NCBI GenBank assembly: GCA_964374095.1
Contig: CAYJXJ010000007.1
Location: 1 to 53,839, forward strand
Source: CAYJXJ01 sp964374095
Lineage (GTDB): Bacteria; Elusimicrobiota; Elusimicrobia; UBA1565; UBA9628
DNA length: 53,839 nt
Reading direction: 5' to 3'
Shown here: positions 41,199-49,438 of the stretch, in pieces
Layout of the letters: every line of letters starts with the position of its first letter
Position numbering within the stretch: the stretch's first letter is position 1
The notes under the pieces: model-generated
The model's database searches: none
What the model saw: the letters and a program-made list of their open reading frames with translations, nothing else
Told to the model about the DNA's origin: nothing
Program-made: the position numbers and the translations under genes

Positions 41199-43766
41199 AT
41201 GGCACACGATCTCAAGCCCGCCGCCCGCCTTCCTCCCGGTTCTTACCCGTCGCCGCTGGCCCGGCGGCTGCTTCTGGCCGTCCTGCCGTTGGCGGTGCTC
41301 GGCGTCGTCATGTCGAGCCTGACCCTCTACCGGGCCGCGCGCGGCCCCATTCTGGCGGGAGCGCAGAGGGAGGTGGACGCCCTCGCCCAGCGCGTTTCCC
41401 AGGATGTCCACGCCGCCCTGGAAGCCCGGCGGAGCGACCTCGACGCCGCGGCGGAGATTCCCCCGCTCCAGCACTACATCCGCAACCGCGAGTACGGCTT
41501 GCTGGAGGAGGCCGAGTCGTACCGGCGGGAGTTGGCCTCGTATTTTCGCGCCGTCCGGCGCAGGACCGCGGCGTATCGGGCGATCGTCTTCGTGGACCTG
41601 GCCGGCGTCCCGGTCGCGGCTTCGGGAGACTTGGGGACGGCCCGGCGGGCGCACGTCGATGCCGTCCGGAGGTTGGGGAAGGGGGCGCGCTATCTCTCCG
41701 ACGTCGAGTCGGACGCATCCGCGGCGGTTCTGGGGCGTCCGATCCGAGATACCGACGGCGAGCTCCGGGGGGTCCTTCTCATGGCCATGGATTTGGCTCC
41801 CCTCTCGGGCATGCTGGGCCGCTCGCGCGGCGGTTCGAGAGGGTCGGCGTCTCTCGTGGACGGCCGCGGGCGCAGGCTGCTCGGAGACATCGCCGTCCCA
41901 GGCCCTAGTCTCACGGCGTCCCGCGCCGTGCCCGGCGCTCCGTGGCTGGTCAGGATCGAGGCCGCCTCCGAGGACTTCCTGGCCCCGGTCTCCCGCATCC
42001 AGCGCCTGACGCTGTGGCTGTGCCTGCTCGGAGGGTCGCTCATGGCCGCGCTCGTCCTCGCCCAAGTGCGCGGCGTGACCGCTCCGATCGGGAATTTGGT
42101 CGTGGCGGCCCGGCGCCTGGCCGCGGGCGATTTTTCGCACCGCGTCGTTCCCGGGGGATCAGCCGAGACGGCCGTCCTCGCGGAGAGCTTCAACGCCATG
42201 GCCGCGGCGCTCCAGGGCCGGACCCAGGACCTGCGCCTTTCCGAGGAGCGCTACCGGACCGTCGTGGACGGCTCCTTGGACGCGATCATCGGCCTCGACT
42301 CGGAGCTGCGGGTGATCCTCTGGAATCGTGGCGCCGAGCGCCTCTTCGGCTACTCCGCCGCGGAGATGGCCGGCACGGTCCTGCAAAGGGTCTTGGAGCC
42401 CGGCGAGGTCGGGCGCTTGGCCGCGAGGCTGGCGGCGGAGGGGGTTTTGGCCAACGCCGAGGCCAAGGCCGTCGCCCGCGGCGGCCGGAGCCTGGACCTG
42501 AGCCTGGCCTGGGCCCCCCGGGGGGAAGCGGCCGGCGGCCGGGAGTGGGCCCTGGTGGCCCGGGACGTTACCGCCGACAAGGCCATTCGCGCGCAGCTCG
42601 TTCAGGCCGAGAAACTTGCCCTCACGGGCCAGCTTCTCTCGGGGATCGCGCATGAGCTTAACAACCCGCTCACCAATGTCGTGGGCTACGCGGAGATTCT
42701 TCTGGACCCCGCGCACGCCTCCGCGCATCCGCCGGATTTGCGCCAGGACCTCGAACAGATCGCGGCCAACGCGAGGCGCAGTTCCGAAATCGTCTCCAAC
42801 CTCCTTCTCTTCGTGAGGAAGTCGCGCGGCTGCCGGGAACCGGTGGCGGTCCGGCGCGTGTTGGAGGAGAGCCTGCTGCTCCTAGAGCACGGGATCAAGA
42901 AGAGCGCCCGCGTCGAGCTCGAATGCGGCATGGAGGCGGGCCTGCCTCCGGTCTGGGGAAGCCCGCAGGAAATCCAGCAGGTGCTCATCAACATCATCCA
43001 GAACGCCTGCCAGGCCATGAAGAACGCGCCCGCGCCCAGGCGCCTGGGCGTGGCCGCCCGGCGCGACGCCGGGGAGGTCGTGCTCGAGATATTGGACAGC
43101 GGCCCCGGGGTGGCGCCGCGCGACCGGGAGCGCATATTCGAGCCCTTCTACACGACCAGGGCCGATGGGACCGGCTTGGGGCTGGCCATTTGCCGGCAGA
43201 TCGTCTCCGACCACGGTGGTTCGATCGTCTGCGAGGCCTCCCGCTGGGGAGGGGCGCTCATCCGGCTGAGGCTTCCCGTCGCGGATCCATCCGAGCGGCG
43301 CGCCGGCGCGCCGCTCCCGCCGCCGGCTCCCGGACGCCGGGTGCTCGTGGTCGACGATGAGCCCGGGGTCCTCGACCTCATGCGGCGCGTGTTGGAGGCC
43401 GACGGACAGCGCGTGGAGGCCGCCCGTTCGGCGTCCGAGGGTCTTGCCGCGCTCGAAGGGCGGGCCTTCGACCTGCTCATCGTGGATCTCCACCTGGGCG
43501 ACGGGGATGGGAATGATCTGCTCGACAGGGCGCGCCGTCTCCCCGCCCCGCCGCGGGTTCTCCTGGTGACCGGCGACGTCTCCCGCTTCGGGGCCGTCGT
43601 GGAGGATCGGGGCGAGGCGCAGGTCCTGGCCAAGCCTTTCACGCCGAAATGCCTCAGGGACGCCGTCCGGCGGATTCTCGCAAGCGTGAAGACCGACCCG
43701 GCCGAGCCCGCGGCGGGGCGGCATCCGGGGCCGAGTCCCCCGATCAACCGGCCGGAGCCAGCTTGA
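41199..43766 (+). CDS. Cache-HAMP-PAS hybrid sensor histidine kinase
   Basis: 855 residues. Two membrane helices (about 24-44, LLLAVLPLAVLGVVMSSLTLY; about 268-290) flank an extracytoplasmic Cache-type sensor (AYRAIVFVDLAGVPVAASGDLG; GRPIRDTDGELRGVLLMAMD). HAMP follows, then PAS (about 345-465; AIIGLDSELRVILWNRGAERLFG), HisKA (LLSGIAHELNNPLTNVVGYAE), HATPase (NIIQNACQAM, DSGPGVAP, GTGLGLAICRQI) and a C-terminal receiver (VLVVDDEPGVL, Asp in LLIVDLHLGDGDG, LAKPF). The periplasmic ligand is unknown. The 3' end overlaps the convergent NYN-like gene by 23 nt. Confidence 0.92.
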   Translation: MAHDLKPAARLPPGSYPSPLARRLLLAVLPLAVLGVVMSSLTLYRAARGPILAGAQREVDALAQRVSQDVHAALEARRSDLDAAAEIPPLQHYIRNREYGLLEEAESYRRELASYFRAVRRRTAAYRAIVFVDLAGVPVAASGDLGTARRAHVDAVRRLGKGARYLSDVESDASAAVLGRPIRDTDGELRGVLLMAMDLAPLSGMLGRSRGGSRGSASLVDGRGRRLLGDIAVPGPSLTASRAVPGAPWLVRIEAASEDFLAPVSRIQRLTLWLCLLGGSLMAALVLAQVRGVTAPIGNLVVAARRLAAGDFSHRVVPGGSAETAVLAESFNAMAAALQGRTQDLRLSEERYRTVVDGSLDAIIGLDSELRVILWNRGAERLFGYSAAEMAGTVLQRVLEPGEVGRLAARLAAEGVLANAEAKAVARGGRSLDLSLAWAPRGEAAGGREWALVARDVTADKAIRAQLVQAEKLALTGQLLSGIAHELNNPLTNVVGYAEILLDPAHASAHPPDLRQDLEQIAANARRSSEIVSNLLLFVRKSRGCREPVAVRRVLEESLLLLEHGIKKSARVELECGMEAGLPPVWGSPQEIQQVLINIIQNACQAMKNAPAPRRLGVAARRDAGEVVLEILDSGPGVAPRDRERIFEPFYTTRADGTGLGLAICRQIVSDHGGSIVCEASRWGGALIRLRLPVADPSERRAGAPLPPPAPGRRVLVVDDEPGVLDLMRRVLEADGQRVEAARSASEGLAALEGRAFDLLIVDLHLGDGDGNDLLDRARRLPAPPRVLLVTGDVSRFGAVVEDRGEAQVLAKPFTPKCLRDAVRRILASVKTDPAEPAAGRHPGPSPPINRPEPA

Positions 43767-44556
43767 CGTGTCCGGCGTCGTCGACCTGGACCCCGTGGCT
43801 GCGCTTAAGCTCTCCGAGAATCTCCTCAGGAGTGAATCCGGAGGTCGCGGTGCGGTTGGAGATATCGTTTAGGAGGGACTTGAGGCGCGACGGGGGGTCG
43901 CGCCGCTTGCGCAGGCGACCGGCGTAGGACGCGGCGATTCCCGATAGGATCGCGCCGGGAACTGCGGGAGGCGCGGCCGCGGCCTTGGCCTCGGCCGGCG
44001 CGGCGGGCGTTGTTCGGGGCTGGGCCGCGCGGGGACGGCGGCCGGAGCCGCCTCTGCCGCGGCGCATTCCGCGTCCGCCTCCGGAGCTTGCGCCCGAACT
44101 TGCGCTGGAGCCGCGGCGAGACGGCGCGCGGCGCGCCGCGGGGGTCTGGCGGTCGGGGTGCGAGGTCCAAATCTCGGCGCGGCGGCCCAGCCGTCCGAGT
44201 TCTTGGGCCATGACCGAGAGGGCCTTGTCGTTGGTGACCAAGGTGAAGGGAATGCTGAGCGGGACGCTCGCGTGGAGTATCCCCGCGTGCAGGGACATCC
44301 CGAAGTCGGCCGCGTTGGCCCCGCCCTTGGGCACGGATACGGCCACGCATTGCGGGATGCCGGTCAGGCGCCGCTCCAGGCCCCGAGGCATCTTGGCCTC
44401 GGGGCGCACGAACACCCGCACGAGAACCCGCTCGTTGAGCGGGAAGTCCGGCGGGAAATTGGGGTCGTTGTCGCCGTCGATCAATAGGACCGATTCGATC
44501 GCGGGCCAGCCGGCCGCGGCAGCGGCCTTGTCGGAGCCGTTTTCAGAGGGTGCCAT
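43744..44556 (-). CDS. PIN/NYN-like nuclease with RG-rich linker and C-terminal winged helix
   Basis: 270 residues. An N-terminal PIN/NYN-type domain (about 20-130) shows the acidic pattern VLLIDGDN, GGANAADFGMSL and FTLVTNDKALSVMAQEL expected of Mg-dependent RNases. A basic, low-complexity linker (about 135-200) is rich in Arg, Gly and Ser (GGGRGMRRGRGGSGRR). A C-terminal helical or winged-helix segment is SRLKSLLNDIS ... FTPEEILGELKRSHGV. RG-rich linkers are known RNA-binding elements in eukaryotes and are rare in bacteria. An RNA-processing role is inferred. Confidence 0.7.
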   Translation of the reverse strand: MAPSENGSDKAAAAAGWPAIESVLLIDGDNDPNFPPDFPLNERVLVRVFVRPEAKMPRGLERRLTGIPQCVAVSVPKGGANAADFGMSLHAGILHASVPLSIPFTLVTNDKALSVMAQELGRLGRRAEIWTSHPDRQTPAARRAPSRRGSSASSGASSGGGRGMRRGRGGSGRRPRAAQPRTTPAAPAEAKAAAAPPAVPGAILSGIAASYAGRLRKRRDPPSRLKSLLNDISNRTATSGFTPEEILGELKRSHGVQVDDAGHVKLAPAG

Positions 44557-44584
44557 GGGGCCATCATAGCAAAAGCCCAGGCCC

Positions 44585-44630
44585 TTGACAGAAAGGGGGG
44601 CATATGTTTAAATATTCATTATAATGAATA
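44585..44630 (+). promoter_or_regulatory. argR operon promoter and ARG-box-like operator
   Basis: A consensus -35 TTGACA (44585-44590), an 18-nt spacer and a -10-like TAAATA (44609-44614). Then comes the perfect palindrome TATTCATTATAATGAATA (44613-44630), whose ATGAAT half contains the argR start codon at 44624. It has the AT-rich, ATTCA/TGAAT composition of ArgR boxes. It should let ArgR-arginine repress the whole operon. The transcription start would fall within a few bases of the ATG. Confidence 0.7.
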
Positions 44631-45079
44631 AAGATGCAGATAAGAAATCCCGGCAGGCCGCCCTCCTGAGCGTTATCCGCTCGGAGCCGCTGGGGACTCA
44701 GGACCAGGTCGTGGCCGCGCTTTCCCGGCGGGGGGTGAGCGCGACCCAGGTCTCGATCTCGCGGGACATGGCCGAGATGGGCGTGGTCAAGGTCTCGGGC
44801 CGCTACCAGGCCTCCCTGCCCCGGACCCAGGCGCGGGACCCGGAGTTTCCGATTCGAGCCTGGGTCAAAACCGCCGCCAAGGCGGGGGCCAACCTCGCGG
44901 TCGTGCGCTGCGAGGTCGGGACCGCGCAGCGGGTGGGCCTGGCCATCGATGAGTTGACCCTGCCCGACGTGGTGGGCACCATCGCCGGCGACGATACGGT
45001 CTTTTGCGCCACGGGCTCGGCCCGCGGCGTCTCCCGCCTGGTTGAATTCCTGCGCGCCCGCATCGGCGTAGGGTCCTAA
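44624..45079 (+). CDS. argR: Arginine repressor
   Basis: 151 residues. An N-terminal winged helix (about 8-70; SRQAALLSVIRSEPLGTQDQVV ... SRDMAEMGVVKV) is followed by the hexamerisation and arginine-binding core (about 80-150) with the family motif GTIAGDDTVFCAT. It senses arginine and represses the biosynthetic genes that follow. The ATG lies inside an ARG-box-like palindrome, so autoregulation of the operon is likely. It is 12 nt from argG. The length is normal for ArgR (about 150). Confidence 0.95.
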   Translation: MNKDADKKSRQAALLSVIRSEPLGTQDQVVAALSRRGVSATQVSISRDMAEMGVVKVSGRYQASLPRTQARDPEFPIRAWVKTAAKAGANLAVVRCEVGTAQRVGLAIDELTLPDVVGTIAGDDTVFCATGSARGVSRLVEFLRARIGVGS

Positions 45080-45091
45080 ATCGAGGGCCGA

Positions 45092-46348
45092 ATGAAGAAA
45101 CCCCTGATCGTGCTGGCCTACTCCGGCGGTCTCGACACCACCTTCTGCCTGGCCTGGCTTCGGGAGACCCTCGGCGCGCGCGTGGTCACGGCCACGGTCG
45201 ACACCGGGGGATTCTTCCCGGGGGAGCTTGCGGCGATCAAAACGCGCGCCCTGTCCCTCGGAGCGGAGGAACACCGGACCCTGGACGGCCGGTCGGAGCT
45301 CTTCTCGCGCTTCGTGGTCCGGCTCATCCAAGGCAATATTCTGCGCGGACGGGTGTATCCGCTTTCGGTTTCGGCCGAGAGGGTGCTCCAGGCCGAGTCG
45401 GTCGCGACGCTGGCCCTGGAGCTCTCGGCCCACGCCTTGGCGCACGGCTCGACCGGCGCGGGCAATGACCAATTTCGATTCGACGCGGCTTTCCAGGTGC
45501 TGGCCCCGAAGCTTGAGGTCCATGCCCCGGTTCGGAAACTCGGCTGGAGCCGGGCGCAGGAGGCCGCGTGGTTGAAGGAAAGGGGCATCGTGATCCCTGA
45601 GAAAACCGCGGCCTATTCCGTGAACTCGGGGATGTGGGGAACGACGGTGGGGGGAAGGGAGACACACGATCCCTGGGCGGAGGTTCCGGACGCGGCTTTC
45701 CCGGCGCCTCCGGGGCCTGAGCCTAAGTCGCCGACCAGCGTGGTGGTGGGCTTCGAAAAGGGGATACCGGTCAGCCTTGACGGTCGGCGACGGCGGGGAC
45801 CCGTGCTGGTCCTGGAACTGCATGAGCTTGGGCGTCGCTACCGCATCGGGCGAGGCGTGCATTTGGGAGACACCGTTCTCGGCATCAAGGGCCGCGTGGC
45901 CTTCGAGGCCCCGGCGCCGCTCATGCTCATCGCCGCGCATCAGGAACTCGAGAAGCTCGTGCTGACCCGCTGGCAGTCCTTTTGGAAGAACCACCTGGCG
46001 GATTTCTACGGCCAGCAGCTCCATGAGGGGCTCTACTACGACCCGGTGATGCGGGACATCGAGGCCATGCTCGACTCCAGCCAGGGGCGGGTGACCGGAG
46101 AGGCGCGGCTGAAGCTCTCGCCCGGGGCGTTTTCAGTCACCGGAGTGCGGAGTCCGGCCAGTCTCATGGCGGCGCAGAAGGCGCGCTACGGCGAGAGCGT
46201 GGGGCTGTGGACCGGGGCCGAGGCCGCGGGGTTTTCGCGCATCCACGCCCTGCCCATGGCCCTCGCGGCGGCCATGGGGCCGCCGTCCCCGAAGGGAGAT
46301 GTCCTTCCTCTCCCGGAGAGGGCCCCCGCCCGTGAGGAGGCAGAATGA
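45092..46348 (+). CDS. argG: Argininosuccinate synthase
   Basis: ATP-dependent ligase joining citrulline and aspartate, the penultimate step of arginine synthesis, in the cytoplasm. 418 residues. The PP-loop AYSGGLDTTFCLAWL is at about 9-23, followed by HGSTGAGNDQFRFD (substrate loop) and the SVNSGMWG region. The C-terminal tail after HALPMALAAAMG is short and charged. The sequence departs from the classical type (AKEKVVLAYSGGLDTSV) in places and resembles the variant linked to acylcitrulline pathways. It is second in the operon, and the next gene overlaps its stop (ATGA). Confidence 0.93.
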   Translation: MKKPLIVLAYSGGLDTTFCLAWLRETLGARVVTATVDTGGFFPGELAAIKTRALSLGAEEHRTLDGRSELFSRFVVRLIQGNILRGRVYPLSVSAERVLQAESVATLALELSAHALAHGSTGAGNDQFRFDAAFQVLAPKLEVHAPVRKLGWSRAQEAAWLKERGIVIPEKTAAYSVNSGMWGTTVGGRETHDPWAEVPDAAFPAPPGPEPKSPTSVVVGFEKGIPVSLDGRRRRGPVLVLELHELGRRYRIGRGVHLGDTVLGIKGRVAFEAPAPLMLIAAHQELEKLVLTRWQSFWKNHLADFYGQQLHEGLYYDPVMRDIEAMLDSSQGRVTGEARLKLSPGAFSVTGVRSPASLMAAQKARYGESVGLWTGAEAAGFSRIHALPMALAAAMGPPSPKGDVLPLPERAPAREEAE

Positions 46349-47406
46349 AAGTCTCGTTCGACAAGATCGCCTCGGCGACCAAGAACGCCAAGGTCGGCCG
46401 CCAGGCCATACTTTCCGACCGCATCATCGCCGAGGAGGGGATCGTGGTCGCGGTGCGCGTGCGCGGCCGCAAGTCGGTCTACAACACGGTCGAAGACCTC
46501 CATGGGCGCATGATCGAGCTCAACGACGGCGACATCCTGGCCGGGGTGCTGGGCTCCCGGAGGGCCCTGCGGGGCTACGCCGGGGTCATTCCCGGCGAGG
46601 TCAAGGTCGGCGACCGGCTCGATATCCTCAACTTGGGCGGGGTGCTTGGCCGCTGTACATCCACCAACATCGAGCTGGGGCCGCCGCTCCAGGGCGAGGT
46701 GCTGGGCGGCGTGCTGAGTTTTCCCTACCTCGGGGAGCGCACGGGTGTTCCCGCCTCGATCAAGCACGAGGCCGTGGCGTGGAGCGAGACCCTGGCGCCG
46801 GGCGCTCCGGTTGTCTATGTGGCCGGCTCCTGCATGAACGCGGGCAAGACCTTCGCCTGCGGGGAGATCATCCGGCATCTGACCAAGGGAGGCTGGCGGG
46901 TGGCCGCGGCCAAGCTCACCGGCGTCTCCTTGCTGCGCGACACCTTGACCATGCAGGACCGGGGGGCCTTCTCGGCCCTCTCCTTCAACGACGCGGGAGT
47001 GGTCTCGACCACGGAGGGAGTCTCGGTCCCGGTGGCCAAGGGGCTCCTCAGCGCCTTGCGGCGGGCCGAGCCCGATTGCCTGGTGGTGGAGTTGGGAGAC
47101 GGCATACTCGGGGAATACGGGGTCCAGGCTATCCTCGCCGACGCCGAGCTCATGTCGGCCGGCGCGGCCCACATCATCTGCGCGACCGATCCGGTCGCGG
47201 CCTGGGGCGCGGCCGAGCTCTTCAAGGCCCGGGGCCTGCCCATCGCCGCCATCTCGGGACCGGCCACCGACAACGCGGTGGGCCGGGATTTCGTCGAGGG
47301 AAAGCTCGGTCTCAAGGCCGTCAACGCGCGGCTGGAGCCCGAGCGGCTCGGCGCTCTGGTGGAAGCAGCCCTCCAGGCGGTCAAGACCGAGGGGGCGCCG
47401 GCATGA
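46345..47406 (+). CDS. Unrecognised P-loop NTPase-like protein in the arginine operon
   Basis: 353 residues. The N-terminal part (about 1-140) is beta-rich (IVVAVRVRGRKSVYNTVEDL, ILAGVLGSRRALRGYAGVIPG, VKVGDRLDILNLGGVLG). The C-terminal part (about 150-350) is a P-loop domain: Walker A GSCMNAGKT (about 160-168), AAKLTG, a DAGVVSTTEG loop, hydrophobic strand CLVVELGDGI, IICATDP, and AISGPATDN in the base-recognition position. The fold looks like the dethiobiotin-synthetase/MobB/DUF1611 branch. DUF1611 includes DgcN, known to N-acetylate glutamate. It overlaps argG and argC by 4 nt each. The operon lacks an acylglutamate synthase, so this is my candidate for that activity, or for an accessory role. 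Confidence 0.75.
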   Translation: MKVSFDKIASATKNAKVGRQAILSDRIIAEEGIVVAVRVRGRKSVYNTVEDLHGRMIELNDGDILAGVLGSRRALRGYAGVIPGEVKVGDRLDILNLGGVLGRCTSTNIELGPPLQGEVLGGVLSFPYLGERTGVPASIKHEAVAWSETLAPGAPVVYVAGSCMNAGKTFACGEIIRHLTKGGWRVAAAKLTGVSLLRDTLTMQDRGAFSALSFNDAGVVSTTEGVSVPVAKGLLSALRRAEPDCLVVELGDGILGEYGVQAILADAELMSAGAAHIICATDPVAAWGAAELFKARGLPIAAISGPATDNAVGRDFVEGKLGLKAVNARLEPERLGALVEAALQAVKTEGAPA

Positions 47407-48431
47407 AGACCCGGGTCGGGGTCGCGCGCGGGGCGGGCTACGCGGGGGGAGAGCTCCTGCGGCTCTTGCTGTCGCACCCGCGGGTCGAGCTTGCCGCGGT
47501 CTCGTCTCAATCTCAGCACGGCCAGCCGGTCACGCGGGTCCATCCGCACCTGCGGCTGGCCGGCGGTCTTAAGTTCGAGCCGACGCTCAATCCCGCTGGT
47601 CTGGATGCGGTCTTTCTTTGCGGATCGCACGGATCCTCCATGCGCCAGGTGCCGGAACTCTTGGCCGCAGGCCCTGCGGGCCTGCGGCTGCTTGATCTTT
47701 CCTCCGACTTCCGGCTGAGAGAGTCCGCGCTTTACCGGGCGTGCTACGGTCATGACCACGCGGCGCCCGGCCTGCTGGAGAGCTTCGTGTACGGCCAACC
47801 CGAGCTTAACGGCGCGGCCGTCAAGGCCGCGACCCGCGTGGCCAATCCCGGGTGTTTCGCGACCGCGGCCATCCTGGCCCTCGGCCCGTTGGCCGGGGCC
47901 AGGATAAAAGCTCGGGCGCATGTAACCGCCGTTACCGGCTCCTCCGGCTCCGGCGCCCTGCCGTCGCCCGTCACGCACCACCCGGCGCGGGAGGGAAGCC
48001 TGCGGGCTTACAAGCCCCTGGCCCACCCGCATGTCCCGGAAATCACTCAGCTCTTGGACGCGCTCTCCGGGGGTTCCGGTTTGCCGGTGTCGTTGGTCCC
48101 CATCTCCGGGCCATTCGTGCGGGGGATCTACGCGGTGTGCCAGGTCGAGCTTCCCGCTGAGTGCGACGAAGCGCGGGTGCGGGGGCTTTATGAGCGGGCT
48201 TATTCCGGCCGGCCTTTCGTGAGCATCGTCCCCCAGCCTCCGGATCTCAAGACCGTGGTCGGGACCAACCACTGCGATATCCACTTGGCGTTTTCCAAAG
48301 GGACGTTGTCGGTCATCGCGGCGCTCGACAACCTGGTCAAGGGCGCGGCGGGGCAGGCCGTCCAGAACTTGAACCTCATGATGGGTTGGCCCGAGACCGA
48401 GGGGCTCGCGTCGGCGGGGGTTTATCCGTGA
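47403..48431 (+). CDS. argC: N-acyl-gamma-glutamyl-phosphate reductase
   Basis: NADPH-dependent reductase of the third acylated step. 342 residues. The Rossmann start VGVARGAGYAGGELLRLLLSHP has an Ala-Arg-Gly variation of the usual GASGYAG. LLDLSSDFRLR and the catalytic Cys in VANPGCFATAAILAL are present. The dimerisation domain includes HHPAREGSLRAYKPLAHPHVPEI, the His-containing catalytic segment. The C-terminus KGAAGQAVQNLNLMMGWPET is canonical. The acyl group (acetyl or succinyl) is not decided by this sequence. It overlaps both neighbours by 4 nt (ATGA and GTGA). Confidence 0.93.
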   Translation: MKTRVGVARGAGYAGGELLRLLLSHPRVELAAVSSQSQHGQPVTRVHPHLRLAGGLKFEPTLNPAGLDAVFLCGSHGSSMRQVPELLAAGPAGLRLLDLSSDFRLRESALYRACYGHDHAAPGLLESFVYGQPELNGAAVKAATRVANPGCFATAAILALGPLAGARIKARAHVTAVTGSSGSGALPSPVTHHPAREGSLRAYKPLAHPHVPEITQLLDALSGGSGLPVSLVPISGPFVRGIYAVCQVELPAECDEARVRGLYERAYSGRPFVSIVPQPPDLKTVVGTNHCDIHLAFSKGTLSVIAALDNLVKGAAGQAVQNLNLMMGWPETEGLASAGVYP

Positions 48432-49438
48432 AAACCGGCAACCGTGTCCGGGGTTTCACGAGTCTTCACGAAGCCGGAGCGGACGCGGTCCTTGAGCTTG
48501 TGGCGCTGGCACGGCAACTGAAACAGCGGGCGCCGGAAGGGCGGCCGCTGTTGGGACGGTCCATCGCGCTTTGCTTCATGAACCCGTCCCTGCGGACTCA
48601 GACCGCATTTTCCGTGGCCGCGGCCCAGTTGGGGGCTCACCCCGTGACCCTCACGTTCGGCGCCGGCTCATGGGCGCTCGAAGCCATTGAAGGCGTGGTG
48701 ATGGATTCCGATAAGCCCGAGCACGCCAAGGACGCGGCGCGGGTTCTCTCCGGATATGTCGACGCCATCGCCCTGCGGTCCTTTCCCGCCGGCAAGGAAT
48801 GGGCCGCGGACAAAGCCGAGCTCCTTTTGAGCGCCTTCAAGCGCTGGGCCCGGGTTCCGGTCATCAACCTGGAGTCGGCGCTCGGTCATCCCTGCCAGGC
48901 CCTGGCCGACCTCATGACGATCCAGGAGCTTCGCCCCCGGGCCCGCAAATTCGTGCTGGCCTGGACGCCTCACGTGAAGGCCCTGCCCCTGGCCGTGGCG
49001 CATTCTGCCGCCGAGATCGCGGCCATGGCGGGGATGGATGTGACCCTCCTTAGACCGGAGGGGTATGATCTCGATGCTGACGTCATGCGCCGCGTGGCTG
49101 AAACGTGCGGCGAGCGAGGCCGAAGCCTCACTGTGACGGATGACCAGCGCTCGGCGCTCAGGGGCGCTGAAGTAGTCTACGCAAAGTCCTGGGGCGGGTT
49201 ATCGAATTACGGAACGCCCCCGCCCCAGGACGGCGGTTTCAGGCGACGGTGGGAGATTACTCCCGACACCGTCGCCTTGACCGCCAACGCCATCCTGCTT
49301 CACTGCCTGCCGGTGCGGCGCAACGTGGAGGTCTCGGACGAGGCCCTCGATGGACCGTCATCGGCCGTTTATCAGGAAGCCGATAACCGGCTTCACACCG
49401 CCAAGGCCGTTTTGTTGTCTTTGTTGGAGGAACCATGA
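48428..49438 (+). CDS. argF': N-succinylornithine (acylornithine) carbamoyltransferase
   Basis: 336 residues from GTG 48428. It is not a canonical ornithine transcarbamylase: carbamoyl-phosphate motif FMNPSLRTQT, then HPCQALADLMTI, WTPHVKALPLAVAHS and LHCLPVRRNVEVSDE match the AOTCase/SOTCase group. The specificity residue follows the conserved MD. Xanthomonas N-acetylornithine enzymes have Glu92 and Bacteroides N-succinylornithine enzymes Pro90. Here it is Pro97 in MDSDKPEH. I therefore predict N-succinyl-L-ornithine as substrate, giving N-succinylcitrulline. The second Arg of the usual SxRTR is Gln here. Confidence 0.88.
   Translation: MKTGNRVRGFTSLHEAGADAVLELVALARQLKQRAPEGRPLLGRSIALCFMNPSLRTQTAFSVAAAQLGAHPVTLTFGAGSWALEAIEGVVMDSDKPEHAKDAARVLSGYVDAIALRSFPAGKEWAADKAELLLSAFKRWARVPVINLESALGHPCQALADLMTIQELRPRARKFVLAWTPHVKALPLAVAHSAAEIAAMAGMDVTLLRPEGYDLDADVMRRVAETCGERGRSLTVTDDQRSALRGAEVVYAKSWGGLSNYGTPPPQDGGFRRRWEITPDTVALTANAILLHCLPVRRNVEVSDEALDGPSSAVYQEADNRLHTAKAVLLSLLEEP

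Noticed and set aside
40564..41205. Long minus-strand ORF opposite the XRE gene
   Set aside because: Arg/Pro/Gly-rich composition typical of GC-rich antisense frames, and no usable start. Only its last 40 codons look protein-like.
46299..48431. Long 710-codon frame spanning the P-loop gene and argC
   Set aside because: The first part is an out-of-frame shadow (Gly/Arg/Pro-rich) that only becomes argC from 47403 onward. It is not a fusion.
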